Assembly: GCF_001984175.1 (NCBI RefSeq)
Contig: NZ_MTQP01000038.1
Span: 25,776 to 89,775 of the forward strand
Direction of reading: 5' to 3'
Length of the DNA stretch: 64,000 nucleotides
Source: Saccharothrix sp. ALI-22-I
GTDB lineage: Bacteria; Actinomycetota; Actinomycetes; Mycobacteriales; Pseudonocardiaceae
The notes beneath the pieces are model-generated. The model ran no database searches. It saw only the letters and a list, made by a program, of their open reading frames with translations, and was not told the origin of the DNA. The position numbers and the translations under genes are program-made. Each line of letters starts with the position of its first letter. The first letter of the stretch is position 1. Shown here piece by piece: positions 1 to 13,500 of the stretch.

Positions 1-1499
1 GCACCGGGGTGGTCTGCCAGAAAGGCATCCAGGCGCTTCGCCTGGTCACGCAACGCTTGCGGGTTCTTCGCGGAGAGCACCCAAGCGGTCGGTCGCCGGC
101 TCTCTCCGACGGCCTCCCACGACGGTTCCTCGGGTGCTTGTTCCAGGATCAGGTGGGCGTTGGTCCCGCTGACCCCGAACGAGGAGACACCTGCCCGGCG
201 CGGATTTCCGGGCGTGTGCCACGGCTCCGCTCCGACGAGCAACCGCACCGTGCCCGACGACCAGTCGACGTGCGGGGTGGGTTCGTCGACGTGCAGCGTC
301 CGCGGCAACACCCCGTGGCGCATCGCCTGCACCATCTTGATCACGCCGCACACCCCGGCCGCCGCCTGGGTGTGCCCGATGTTCGACTTCACCGAACCCA
401 ACCACAACGGCGAGCCGGGATCCCGGTCTCGGCCATAGCCGGCCAGGACCGCCGCAGCCTCGATCGGGTCCCCGAGCACGGTCCCGGTTCCGTGGGCCTC
501 CACCGCGTCGACCTGCCCCGGCTCCAGCGCCGCGTTCGCCAGTGCGGCTCGGATGACGCGTTGCTGCGCGGGGCGGCTCGGCGCGGTCAGCCCGTTGCTG
601 GCGCCGTCCTGGTTGACCGCACTGCCGCGGATGACCGCGAGCACGGGGTGCTCGTCGCGGCGGGCGTCGGAGAGCCGCTGGAGCAGCAGCAGACCAGCGC
701 CCTCCGACCACCCGGTGCCATCTGCGGCGGCCGCGAACGCCTTGCAACGGCCGTCCGGGGCCAGCGCCCGCTGCCTGCTGAACTCCACGAACAGGTCCGG
801 GTTCGCCATGACCGAAACCCCGCCGGCCAACGCCAGGGAGCACTCCCCCCGGCGCAGCGCGGCCGCAGCCAGGTGGATCGCCACAAGCGACGACGAGCAC
901 GCGGTGTCGATCGTGATCGCTGGACCCTCAAGCCCGAGGACGTAGGCCAGACGCCCGGAGATCACGCTCGTCGCCCCACCAAGGACCCGGTAGCCGTCCA
1001 CCGCGGCCTGTGCGGCGTAACCGTTGTAGACGGCTCCGACGAACACCCCGGTGTCGCTCCCCCGCAGCACGGACGGGTCGACACCACCACGCTCGACCGC
1101 TTCCCAGGCCAGTTCCAGCAGCAGCGACTGCTGCGGGTCCACGGCCAGCGCTTCGCGCGGGGAGAGATCGAAGAAGTCGGCGTCGAAGTCGCCGGCGGCG
1201 GTGATGAACCCGCCCTCGCGCACGTAGGAGAAGCCGGGGCGTCCGGGCTCCGGATCGTAGAAGCCCTTCAGGTCCCAGCCGCGGTCCGCCGGGAAACCCG
1301 AGATCGCGTCGGTGCCCTCGGCCACCAGTCGCCACAGGTCCTCCGGCGTGGCCACGCCGCCGGGGTAGCGGCACGCCATGCCGACGATCGCGATCGGTTC
1401 GGTTGCCCGGTCCTCGTGCTCGTGCAGGCGCCGCCGCGTCTCGTAGAGGTCGGCCGTGGCCTGTTTGAGGAAGTACCTGAGCTTCTCTTCGTTGTTCAT
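1..1499 (-). CDS. Modular type I PKS (PKS D), N-terminal part: docking segment and ketosynthase of module 8
   Basis: The reading frame is open from an ATG at 1499 to the window edge, so only the first 499 residues are visible. The start [13 protein letters not shown] is a short charged N-terminal docking helix of the kind that receives a chain from the upstream PKS. A ketosynthase follows from about residue 35. Its active-site Cys lies in DTACSSS near residue 200, and the two His motifs HGTGT and NIGHTQAA are present, so the KS looks active. The linker toward an AT has begun where the sequence stops. The gene follows PKS C after 33 bp on the same strand, with a GGAG about 11 nt before the ATG, and it should extend the chain delivered by module 7. 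AT specificity, reductive domains and any thioesterase lie outside the window. Confidence 0.95.
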   Translation of the reverse strand, partial: MNNEEKLRYFLKQATADLYETRRRLHEHEDRATEPIAIVGMACRYPGGVATPEDLWRLVAEGTDAISGFPADRGWDLKGFYDPEPGRPGFSYVREGGFITAAGDFDADFFDLSPREALAVDPQQSLLLELAWEAVERGGVDPSVLRGSDTGVFVGAVYNGYAAQAAVDGYRVLGGATSVISGRLAYVLGLEGPAITIDTACSSSLVAIHLAAAALRRGECSLALAGGVSVMANPDLFVEFSRQRALAPDGRCKAFAAAADGTGWSEGAGLLLLQRLSDARRDEHPVLAVIRGSAVNQDGASNGLTAPSRPAQQRVIRAALANAALEPGQVDAVEAHGTGTVLGDPIEAAAVLAGYGRDRDPGSPLWLGSVKSNIGHTQAAAGVCGVIKMVQAMRHGVLPRTLHVDEPTPHVDWSSGTVRLLVGAEPWHTPGNPRRAGVSSFGVSGTNAHLILEQAPEEPSWEAVGESRRPTAWVLSAKNPQALRDQAKRLDAFLADHPG

Positions 1500-1532
1500 C
1501 GCAGCTTCGGCTCCACGGGGCGGATGGTCAGG

Positions 1533-4500
1533 TCAGGAGATCCCGAAGTCCCTGCCGAGCAGGGTGAAGACCTCGTCGTCGGTGGCTGAGTCGAGCTGCG
1601 GGGAACCGCCTGCCGGCTGCTTGCCGGTTCCCGTCCAGACCGTGAGCAGCCTCTTGAGCCGGGCAGTGATGGCGGTGTGCCCGTCGTCGTCGGGTGTCAG
1701 CTCGGAAAGAGCGGTTTCGAGTTGGTCGAGCCGGCCGAGGACTGCGGTGTGCGCGGCCGGCCGGGCGGCGTCCGGCTCCAACTCCGATCGCAGGTGAGCG
1801 GCCAGGTCGCCGGCGGTGGGGTGGTCGAAGACCACGGTGGCCCTCAACCGCACCCCGGTGGTCGCGCTCAGCCGGTTCCGCAGCTCCACGGCCATCATCG
1901 AGTCGAACCCCAGGTCGGCGAACGCCTGTTGCGGGTCGACCGCCTCCGCGGTGGGCAGCGCCAGTACCGTGGCCACCTCCGCGCCCACCAGCCGCAGCAG
2001 TGTGTGGTATCGCTGGTCGGGCGTCTGGGACGCCAGTCGACGTGCCAAGTCACCCGAGCCGGCCGCACCGATGTCGGCGCGTTCCGCCGAGAGACCGGCA
2101 TTGGTCCTGATCGGCATCAGGACCGGCTCGTCGATCGCGCGTGCGGCATCGAACAGCCGCAGGCCCTCTTCGGTGGACAAGGGCAGCACGCCCGAGCGCG
2201 CGAGCCGCTCGTCGTCGACGCGGGACAGGCGCTCGGTCAACCCGCTCCGCTGCTCCCACAACCCCCACGCCAGCGACTGGCCCGGCAAACCCCGGTAACG
2301 CCGGAACCGCGCCAAGCCGTCCAGGAACGCGTTGGCCCCGGCATAGATGCCCTGGCCGCCACTGCCCAGCACACCGGCAGCCGACGAGAAAAACACGAAG
2401 AACGCCAGATCCAGTTCCGCGGTCGCCTGGTGCAACCACCACGCGCCCGTCACCTTCGCCCGGAACACCCGCGGCACCACGTCCGGACCAGCCCCGGAGA
2501 TCACACCGTCCTCGGTCGTTCCCGCCGCGTGGACCACCCCGCGCAACGGCCACCCGGACGGCACGGATGCCACCAGGTCCGCGACCTCTTCCCGCGACCC
2601 CACGTCGCACGACACGACCCGCACCCGCGCCCCCGACGACTCCAACGCCACCACCAGGTCGGAAGCACCCGGCGCGTCCGGCCCTCGACGGGACGCCAAC
2701 ACCAACGACCCGACGCCCCACCGCTCCACCAGGAATCGCGCCACGCACGAACCCAGAACGCCCGTGCCACCGGTGACCAGCACCGTTCCACCCGACAGGT
2801 CGGTCGACGCGGGAGAGACGGGCGGCGCCACCGGGATCCAACTCGGGACGACGACCTCCTCCCCGCGGACGACGACCTCCTTCTCGCCCGAGGCCACGGC
2901 CCGGAAGAGCCCTTCCGGCGCGGTAGTGCCGCTGTCGCGGTCGACGAGCACGAACCGGTCGGGGTGCTCGGCCTGCGCCGACCTGACCAGCCCCCACACC
3001 GGCGCGTGCGCCAAGCCCGTTCCCGTGGCTCCGTCGGTGACGACTACCAGGCGCGAGGAGTCCCACCGCGAGTCGCCCAGCCACCACTGCACGAGTTCCA
3101 GCACCTCGTGCGCGGCACTGTGCGCGCCCTCGGCGCGATCGTCCTCGGTAGCGGCCGCAACCCCGACGACCACGAACTGCGGGACGTCGGTGCCCGTGTC
3201 GACCGCGCGGCACAGCGACGTGCGGTCGGGGTAGTCGGTGCCGCCGACCGCGGTGGCCCAGCCCTCGGGGCAGGAGCCGACGAAGGCCCAGGAGGAGGGT
3301 TCGACCACACCGTTGTCGGAGATCGGCACCCAGTCGCACCGGTACAGTTCTCCGCCTGGTTCCTCCGCCTCCCGCGCCTCCCGCTCCACCGGGACACCAG
3401 CCCAGTACGGCTGCCGCTGGAAGGCGTAGGTAGGCAGGTCGGCCTCGCGCGCCCCGGTGCCACGGAACACCGCCCGCCAATCCACGCCGACGCCGCGATT
3501 GTGCAACTGGGCCACGGCCCGCGCCGTCGTGTGCTCCGCGTCGCGACCCGACCGCATGATCGGGATGAAAGCCGATCGCGTCCGGTCCTCCACGCACTCG
3601 GCCCCCATTGCGGACAGCACGCTGTCCGGTCCCAGCTCCATGAACGTGCGCACGCCCTGCGCGCTCAACCACCGGACACCGTCGTAGAACCGCACGGTGT
3701 CCCTGGCCTGGCGACACCAGTGGCCCGGCCTGCGCAGCTCCCGCACGCCCACCGGTTCGCCGGTCGTCCCGGAAACGAGCGGGATCGCGGGTTCCGCCAC
3801 GGACAGATCGGAGGCGACCTCCTCGAAGTCATCCTCCATCAGGTCGACATGCGGAGAGTGGAACGCGTGCGCCGTTGAGAGTCGCCGGTGACGCCACCCC
3901 CGAGCGGTGCACCGGTCGACGAGTTCGGCGACGGCGTCCTCGTCCCCTGAGATCACCACCGACGACGGTCCGTTCACGGCGGCGAGGCTCACCCGTTCGT
4001 CCAGCAGCGGCAGGACGTCATCGGGAGTCGCGCGCAGCGCGACCATCGCCCCGGCAGGGAGCCGCGCCTGCATGAGGCGTCCCCGCGCGGACACCAGGCG
4101 CGCCGCGTCCGTCAGGGACAGGGCGCCCGACACGTGCGCTGCCGCCAGCTCGCCCACCGAGTGCCCTAGCACGAAGTCGGGAACGACACCCCACGACTCC
4201 AGCAGGCGGAACGAGCCGACCTCGACGGCGAACAGGGCCGCCTGCGCGAACACCGTCCGCTCCAGCAGGTCACGCGCCTCTCCGAACATCGCTTCTCGCA
4301 GGTCCGCCGCGATGTCGGCGTCGAGCGCGCAGACCACTTCGTCCACGGCCGTCGCGAATACGGGGAACGCCGCGTACAACTCGCGTCCCATCCCCGGCCA
4401 TTCCGCGCCCTGTCCGGGGAAGAGGAAGGCGACACCGCCTTCGACCACGACGTCCTCGTGCACCTCCGGCGCGGACTCGTCGCCGACCAGCGCGGACAGC

Positions 4501-7500
4501 CCGCGCAGGAAGCAGTCCCGCTTCGTGCCCACCACCGCGGCGCGGTGCTCCAGGCCGGCCCGCGACGAAGCCAGCGACAGCCCGACGTCGGCCAGGTCGA
4601 GATCGGGGTTCCCCTCGACGAACGACAGCAGTCGAGCCCCCTGCGCCCGCAGCGCCCGAGGGGTCTTGGCGGACAGGAGCCAGGGCAGGACTGACCGGTT
4701 CGAGCGGTCCTCACGCGGGCGTGGATCCTCGTCGGGTGCCTGTTCGAGGATCACGTGGGCGTTCGTACCGCTGATCCCGAACGACGACACACCCGCTCGG
4801 CGCGGCCGACCGGTCTGCGGCCACGGCCGGCTGTCGGTCACCAGGCGCACGTGTCCTGCGGACCAGTCGACCTGCCGCGTCGGTTCGCCCAGGTGGATGC
4901 TGCGGGGCAGCAGGGCGTGGCGCAGGGCCATCACAGTCTTGACCATCCCGGCTATCCCCGCGGCGGCCTGCGCGTGCCCGATGTTGGACTTCAGCGATCC
5001 CAGCCAGAGCGGCTGGTCCGCAGGACGCTGACGGCCGTACGTCGCCAGCACCGCCTGCGCCTCGATCGGATCGCCCAGGGGTGTCCCCGTGCCGTGCCCC
5101 TCCACCGCGTCGACCTCGGCCGGCGCGAGTCCCGCGTTCGCTAGTGCCGCCCGGATCACATCCTGCTGGGCGAGCCCGCTGGGCGCGGTGAGGCCGTTCG
5201 AGGCGCCGTCCTGGTTCACCGCGGTGCCGCGGACGATCGCGAGCACGGGGTGGCCGTTGCGGCGGGCGTCGGACAAACGCTCCAGCAGGATCGCGCCGGC
5301 CCCTTCGGACCAGGCGGTGCCGTCGGCCGTGTCGGCGAAGGACTTGCACCGCCCGTCGGGTGCCAGCCCGCGCTGCCGGCTGAACTCCACGAAGGCCGCG
5401 GGGGTCGCCATCACCGCCGCCGAGCCGACGAGGGCGAGCGAGCACTCGCCGCGCCGCAGCGCGTCACCGGCCAGGTGCAGCGCTACCAGGGACGAGGAGC
5501 ACGCGGTGTCCACCGTGATCGCCGGGCCGACGAGCCCGAAGGTATAGGCGACCCGGCCGGACATCACGCTGCTCGAATTGCCCGTGAGCAGGTGACCTTC
5601 CTTCGACTCCCGGTCGCGCCGGACCACCGACCCGTAGTCCTGGTAGGTCGCGCCGACGAAGACGGCCGTGCGGCTGCCGCGCAGGGCGGTGGGGTCGAGA
5701 CCGGCCCGTTCGAACGCCTCCCACGCGGTCTCCAGCAACAACCGTTGCTGCGGATCCATCGATCGGGCTTCCCTCGGGCTGATGCCGAACAACTCCGGAT
5801 CGAACATCCCGGCGTCGTGGAGGAAGCCGCCTTCGCGGACATAGCACGTGCCGGGTCGGTCCGGATCGGACGCGTGCAGCCCGGCCAGGTCCCAGCCTCG
5901 ATCGCGCGGGAACGCGCCGATGACGTCCGCCCCGGACTCGACCACGCGCCACAGGTCCTCAGGCGAGGCGATCCCACCGGGGAAGCGGCACGCCATGGCA
6001 ACGATCGCGAGCGGGTCCCCGCTGTCGTCGCACCTCGCCGTCCGACGTTGTTCGGCACCTCGGTGTCGCTCCCCTTCAGATCCCAGGAGTGCGTGGCGGA
6101 GGTGTTCCGCGAGCGCCGCCGGCGTCGGGTGGTCGAACACGAGGGTCGTGGCGAGCCGCAGCCCGGTGGCCGAGCTGAGCCGGTCGCGCAGTTCGACGGC
6201 TCTGAGTGAATCCACGCCGAGGTCCCGGAACGGTCGGGTGTGCGCGATCCCGTCGACGTCGTCGTGCCCCAGCACCGCGGCGGCGATGGTCCGCACCAGC
6301 TCCACCAGCACACCGCGCTGCCCGGCGGCTGAGCGATCGGACAGCTCTTCGACGAGCGCGCGGGAACGTGCGGTCCCGGTCGTCGTCGGGGCGGCCAGGA
6401 GCCGCCGCGCTCCGGGCAGGTCCGAGATCAGCGGTCGACGGCCTCCGGAGGTGTAGGCGGGCACGAACCGGTCCCAGTCGATGTCGGCGATCGCGACGTG
6501 GTCGTCATCCTGCTCGATCGCATGGTGGAGGGCAGCGAGTGCTCGCTGTGGCTCCATTGCAACGACCCCGCGCCGCAGCAGCTCTTCGTCCGCCTCCTCG
6601 CCGCCCATGCCACCGCCCGCCCACAGGCCCCACGAGACCGATGTCGCGGTCTCCCCGTGAGCACGCCGCCGTAGCGCGAGCGCATCCAGGTAGGCGTTCG
6701 CCGCCGCGTACGCGCCCTGTCCGCCGCCACCCCATACTCCGGCGTTGGAGGAAAACAGGACGAACGCATCGAGGTCTTCGCCGCGCAGCAGCTCGTCGAG
6801 CAGCATCGCACCGCCGACCTTGGCGCTCGCGACGCGGGCGAAGTCCGCCACGGTGGTTTCCGACAGGGGTGCGATCCGCAGCGACCCCGCGGTGTGCACC
6901 ACTGCTCGGAGCCGGGAGTCCCGTTCGCGCAGCTCGTTCAGGAGGTCGGAGAGCGCGGCGCGGTCCCCGACGTCGCAGGCGGCCAGCGTGACCTGGGCAC
7001 CCGCGCGCTCCAGTTCCGCGCGCAACCGCGCCGCGCCCGGCGCGCCGGCGCCCCGCCGACTCGCGAGGACCAGGTGGTCGGCACCGTGCTCGGCCAGCCA
7101 TCGCGCCACTCGCGCCCCCAACGCACCGGTACCGCCCGTCACGAGCACGGTGCCTCGTGGCCGCCAGCTTCTTGGCACGCCACGACCGGCGCTCACGAGC
7201 CGTCGCGCCCACAGCCCCGACACTCTGACCGCGACCTGGTCCTCCGCACCGGTCACCACCGCGCCCAGCCAACGCATCGCGTCTGGACCGACCATGTCGA
7301 TCAGGCCACCCCAGAGGTCCGGGTGTTCCAGGGCCGCGACCAGGCCCAAGCCCCAGGTCCCTGCCTGCGCCGGGCTCACCGGGGCGTCGGTTTCCCCGAC
7401 CTTCACCGCGCCGGACGTCACGCACCACAGCGGGACCTCCAGGCCCGCGTCACCCAGTGCCTGCACCAGGACTGCGGTCCCGGTCAAACCGCGCACCAGC

Positions 7501-10500
7501 GGGAACGTGTCGTGCGGCTGTTCGTCCAAGGCCAACAACGACACGACGCCGGTCAGGTGCCGCCCGCGGAGTTCCGCGAGTTCTGAGGCCAGGGCCGTCC
7601 GCTCGACCTCTCCTGGGTGGACGACCAGTTCGGAGACCTCGTCCGTGTGTGCGCGTACCTGTCGCGCCCACGCGTCGATCCCTTCTCCGGGTGGCCGCAC
7701 CAAGAGCCACTCCCCGGTCAGGCGCGACTCCCTCGGTCCGGTCACCGGTTTCCAGCCGACGCGGTACCGCCACCGGCCGATGATGTCCTGCTCATGTCGC
7801 CGCCTGCGCCAAGTGGACAGCATCGGCAGTGCCCGGTTCAGGGTCTCGCGTTGTTCGGGATCGACACCGAGGGTTTCCGCCACCGCTTCGAGGTCCTCCC
7901 GCTCCACCGCGTTCCAGAACGTGGCTTCGGCCGCGTCGCGGTGGGTTGGCGGCGAGTCGGGTTTCACCCAGAAGCGCCGCCGCTGGAATGCGTACGTTGG
8001 TAGTGGAGCGGGTCGTGGGTCCATCCCGGCGAAAGCCGGTTCCCAGTCGACCGCGACGCCGTGCACGTGGGCTTCCGCGACGGAGCGGAGGAACCGCCGC
8101 CCGGTGCCCTCGTCGCGGCGCAGGGACCCCAGCACGACCACGTTGTCCGCCTGGACGTCCTCGACGGTCTCCTGGATGCCGGTCACGAGCACCGGGTGGG
8201 GGCTGACCTCGAGGAAGACGTCGAAACCGTCGTCGAGCAGGCGGCGCACGGTGCGATCGAACCGCACCTCCGAGCGCAGGTTCCGGTACCAGTACCCGGC
8301 GTCCAACTCCCCCGTCGCGATCGGCCGTCCCTCGACCGTCGAGTAGAACGATGTCCCGGAGGCCGCCGGGCGGATCCCGGCCAGCACCGCTTCGAGGTTC
8401 GCGCGGACGGGTTCGACCTGCGGGGAGTGCGAGGCATAGTCGACCTGGACCCGGTGCGTCCGGACGCCGTCGCGGGCGAGTTGCGCGAGCAGCCGGTCCA
8501 CCGCGGCGGAGTCTCCGGCGACGACCGTGGACCGGGGACTGTTCACGGCGGCGATCGAGATCCCCTCACCCTGTCCGGCCGCCACGGTCCGCACCTGGTC
8601 GGGTGGCAGGGCGATCGACGCCATGGCGCCGCGGCCCACGACCTCGCGCAGTGCCCGGCTGCGCAGCGCGATGACCTTCGCCGCATCCTCCAAGGACAGC
8701 GCGCCGGCGACGCAAGCGGCCGCGACCTCTCCCTGCGAGTGCCCGACCACCGCGGCCGGGTGAACCCCGTGGCTCCGCCACATCTCGGCCAGGGACACCA
8801 TTACCGAGAAGAGCACGGGTTGGACGACGTCGACCCGGTCCAGCGGCGCGGCACCGGGTTCCCCGTCGAGCACGGCGGTCAGCGACCAGTCGACGTGGCG
8901 TTCCAGGGCCTGCTCGCAGGCGCGGATGCCCCTGGCGAAGACCGCCGAGTCGCGCATCAGCTCGCGTGCCATCCTCGGCCACTGCGTACCCTGCCCCGGG
9001 AAGACGAACACGACCTTGCCCGTGGTGGGGGCGCCGCCGCGCACCACGTTCGCGGACTGCCCGCCGGCCTCGTCCACCTTCGCCAAGGCCCCGATGAACT
9101 CGTCGCGACCGCGTGCGATGACCACGGCGCGCCGCTCCAGGGTCCCCCGCCTCGTCGCTAGCGACCAGCCCACGTCGGCCGTGGTCAGCTCCGGATGGGC
9201 CTCGACGTGCTCCCGCAGTCGGGCCGCCTGCGCGTGCAACGCGTCGTCGCCGTGCGCGGAGATCGGCCACGGGAGTGCCCGGGGTTCGTCCTCGCACCGA
9301 TCGGACGCGTTCACGTCGTGCGGGATGTGCTCGATCACGACGTGGGCGTTGGTCCCGCTCATCCCGAACGACGAGACCGCCGCCCGCCGGGGCCGCCCGG
9401 TCTCGGGCCACGGCACGGGTTCGGCGGCCAGCCGCATCCGCCCGGCGGACCAGTCGACCGTGGTCAGCGGTTGCGCCACGTGGAGCGTCCTGGGCACGGT
9501 GCCGTGCCGCATCGACATCACCGACTTGATCACGCCGGCGATCCCGGCCGCCGCCTGCGTGTGCCCGATGTTCGACTTGAGCGAACCGAGCCACAGCGGC
9601 TGTTCCTCCGCACGATTCCGGCCGTAGGCGGCCATCAGGGCTTGGACCTCGACCAAGTCGCCCAGCACCGTCCCGGTGCCGTGCCCTTCCACGGCGTCGA
9701 TGTCAGCGGGCGACAGGCCGCCGGAGGCCAGGGCGGCCTGGATCACCCTCTGCTGCGACGGACCGTTCGGCGCTGTCAGACCGTTCGACGCCCCGTCCTG
9801 GTTCACGGCGCTGCCGCGCACGACCGCCAGCACTTCCCGGCCGTTCCGCCGCGCGTCCGACAGCCGCTCGAGCAGCACCAGGCCGACGCCCTCGGCGAAG
9901 CCCGCTCCGTCGGCATTCGCGGAGAACGCCTTGCAGCGGCCGTCCGGCGCCAGCACGCCCTGTCTGCTGAACTCCGACAGCGATTCCGGTGTCGCCATGA
10001 CGGTGACCCCGCCCGCGAACGCCAACCGGCACTCGTCCTGCCGCAGTGCCTGGCACGCCAGGTGCAGTGCGGACAGCGAGGAGGAGCACGCCGTGTCCAG
10101 GGTGAGCGAAGGCCCCTCCAGGCCGTAGGTGTAGGAGAGCCGGCCCGACATGACGCTCGCCGCGTTGCCGGTGGCGAGGAACCCATCGCCCTTCGACTCC
10201 TCGTTCACCACGAGGTTGACGTAGTCCTGCCCGTTCGTGCCGATGAACACGCCGGTGCGGCTGCCGCGGAGTGCCGCGGGGTCGATGCCCGCGCGTTCGA
10301 CGGCTTCCCAGGACACCTCCAGCAGCAACCGCTGCTGAGGGTCCATGGCGACGGCTTCCCGCGGCGAGATCCCGAAGAACGCGGCGTCGAAGCCGTCCAC
10401 ATCGGGCAGGAAGCCGCCGGCATAGCCCTGGGCGCCATCAGGGAAGCGCAGGCCGCGCAGATCCCACCCGCGGTCCGAGGGGGCGGGCGAGATCGCGTCC

Positions 10501-13500
10501 ACGCCCTCGGACACGAGCCGCCACAGGTCCTCCGGCGATGCCACGCCCCCGGGGAACCGGCACGCCATGCCGACGATCGCGATCGGCTCGTCGGGGTCCG
10601 CGCGGTCCGGGGAAGCCGGTTCCGTTGCCGTCCCGGTCTGCGCCGCGGCGAGGTGGGCGGCGAGCGCGGCCGGTGTCGGGTGGTCGAACACGAGCGTCAC
10701 AGGCAGCCCGAGGCCGCCGGCCTCGCGAATCCTGTTGCGGAGGTCCACAGCGGTCAGCGAGGTTATGCCGAGTTCCTTGAAGGTGCTCTCCGATCGCACG
10801 GACGCCGCCGACGCGTATCCGAGGACCTCGGCCACCTGGGCGACGACGAAGTCCAGCAGCTTGCGCTCGCGGTCGGCGGATGGGAGCCGGGAGATCTCCG
10901 CGAACAGCGACGAGGAACCGGGGTCCTCCGCGGCGCAATCCGGTTGGTGCGTCTCCGGGATCTCGTCGAAGAGGCGGCAACGGCGAAACGTCGTGAACAC
11001 GGGCAGGAAGCGTTCCCACCGGATGTCGGCGACGGTGGTCGAGGCGTTCAGCCGCGGGAAGATCCGGTCGAGTGCGGCGTGGACCGATCGGGTGGACAGG
11101 GCGGGCAGTCCCTGCCGGCTCACCGCTCGCCCCGCAGTGCCCGCCGCGTCCGCCCAGACCCCCCACGCCACGGACGACCCAGCGAGTCCGCGGTGTCGGC
11201 GCCGCTCCGCCAACGCGTCGAGGTGTGCGTTCGCGGCAGCGTCCGCGGCGTGGTCCTTGGCCCCCCACACGCCGGTGACCGAGGAGAAGACCACGAAGTC
11301 GTCCGCGTCCGGGAACAACGCGTCGAGTTCCGCGGCTTCCTGGGTCCGGTGGGCCACCGCCTCGGCGAAATCATCGAGCGCCAAGCCGACCAAGGGGGTC
11401 AGGCACGTGTGCGTGGCCGCGTGGACGACCGTCCGCACCGGCGTCGTCGCCCGGAACCTCACCACCTGCTCCGCGAAGCCGGCGCGATCGGCGGAATCGC
11501 GGGTCACCACCGTGACCTGCGGTCCCCGTGCGGTCAGCTCGGCCACCAAGTCTGCGACCTCGCCGTCCCGGTCGCAGGTCAGGACGAGGTGTTCAGCGCC
11601 CTGCGCGGCGAACCAGCGGGCGACCTCAGCACCGGCGGCCCCCGCGCCGCCCGTGATGAGGACGCCGCCGGGTCGGCCCGACGACCAGGACCGCCGCACC
11701 GCGTCGTCGCGCACCAACCGCCGGGCGAACAGGCCGGACGGGCGCAGGGCGACCTGGTCCTCGCCGCCAGGCGCCGCGAGCACCGCGGCCCAGAGCTCCG
11801 GCGGGATCCTCTCCGCGGTGCGGGGCAGGTCGACCAGACCTCCCCACCACTCGTGGTGCTCAAGCGCGGCGACGATCCCAAGACCCCACAACCGGGCGTC
11901 CTCCGGATCACCGATCGTCTCCGAGTCGTGCACCGCCACCGCCCCGCTGGTCGCCACCCACAGCGGCACTCGCGCGTCCACGTCGGCGAGCGCCTGGACC
12001 AGGGTGAGCGTGAGCGCCGTTCCCGTGGAGAGTGCGGGGTGGCCCGGATGCGGGTCCCGGGCGAAGGACAGCAGCGACAGGATTCCGGCAGGCCGCTCGT
12101 CCCGGAACTTGTTCGCCAGGACCGCGGAGAGCTCGGTGCGGTCGGTGCGGGCCCCGTCGAGCACCAAGGCTGTGACGTCCGCTCCGTTCGCGCGCAGCGC
12201 GCCTTCGGCCTCGTCCGCCCACTCCCGGGCATCGGCCGCCGATGTCCGCACGACCAACCAGGTGCCGAACAGTCGTTGAGAGCCCGTGCCGACCTCCTTC
12301 CAGGTGATCCTGTACCGCGAATCCGCCGGGTCCGGCTCAGGGCGCTCTTCCGGCGTCCCGTCGGTGAGCCAATACCGCTCGTGCTGGAACGGGTAGGTGG
12401 GCAGGTCCACGCGGCGCGCCCGCGCACCGTTGAGCGCGGCGTCCCAGTCCACCGGCACACCGTGGACTTGCGCGCGGGACACCGACAGGAGGAACCGAGA
12501 GAGTCCGCCGTCGTCCCTGCGGAGCGTCTCCACGACCACGGCGTCGTCGACCCCGTGGTCCTCGGCCGTCTCCTCGATCGCCGCGGTCAGCACCGGGTGC
12601 GGGCTGACCTCGACCAGCGCCCGGTGTTCCGCGTCGAGGAGCTTTCGCACCACGTCGTCGAAGCGGACCGTCGACCGGAGGTTCCGGTACCAGTACTCCG
12701 GGGTCAACGCGCCGAGGTCGAGCACGTCGCCGGTGACCGCGGAGTAGATCGGCACCCCGGCCGCCGCAGCGCGGACGTCCGCGGTGAGCCGCAGGAGTTC
12801 ACTGCGGATGCGTTCGACTTGCGGGGAGTGGGAGGCGTAGTCCACCGGGAGCCGTCCGCAGCGGACGCCGTCCTCCGCCAACCGGTGCAGCAGCTGCTCC
12901 AACGCGTCCGGGTCGCCGGCGACCACGGTGGCCGTCGGGCCGTTCGCCGCCGCGATCGAAAGGCGCCCGCTCCAACGCTCCAGCAGTCCCGCCAGTCGGG
13001 TGGCCGGGAGGGAGACGGCGGCCATCCCGCCGGCTCCGGCCAACTCGGCGAGCGCACGGCTGCGGAGCGCGACCACCTTCGCGGCGTCCTCCAGGGACAG
13101 CGCGCCCGCGATGTACGCAGCCGCGATCTCGCCCTGCGAGTGCCCGACCACGGCGTCGGGCTCGACGCCGTGGGAACGCCAGAGCCGTGCCAGGGACACC
13201 ATCACGGTGAACAAGGCCGGTTGCACCACGTCCACCCGCTCCAGCGACGGCGCGCCCGGAGCCCCGCTCAGCACATCCAGCGGCGACCAGTCCACGTGGG
13301 ACTCCAGGGCGGAGGCGCAGTCCCGCACGCTGTCGGCGAACGGCGGCGCGGTCGCCAGCAACTCCCTGGCCATCCCGGGCCACTGCGAGCCCTGCCCGGG
13401 GAACACGAACGCCACCTTCCGACCCGGCACCGCGATTCCGCGGACGACCCGATCGGACAGCCCGCCGCCATTCAGCACGCTCAAGCCGCGGTCGAGCTCC

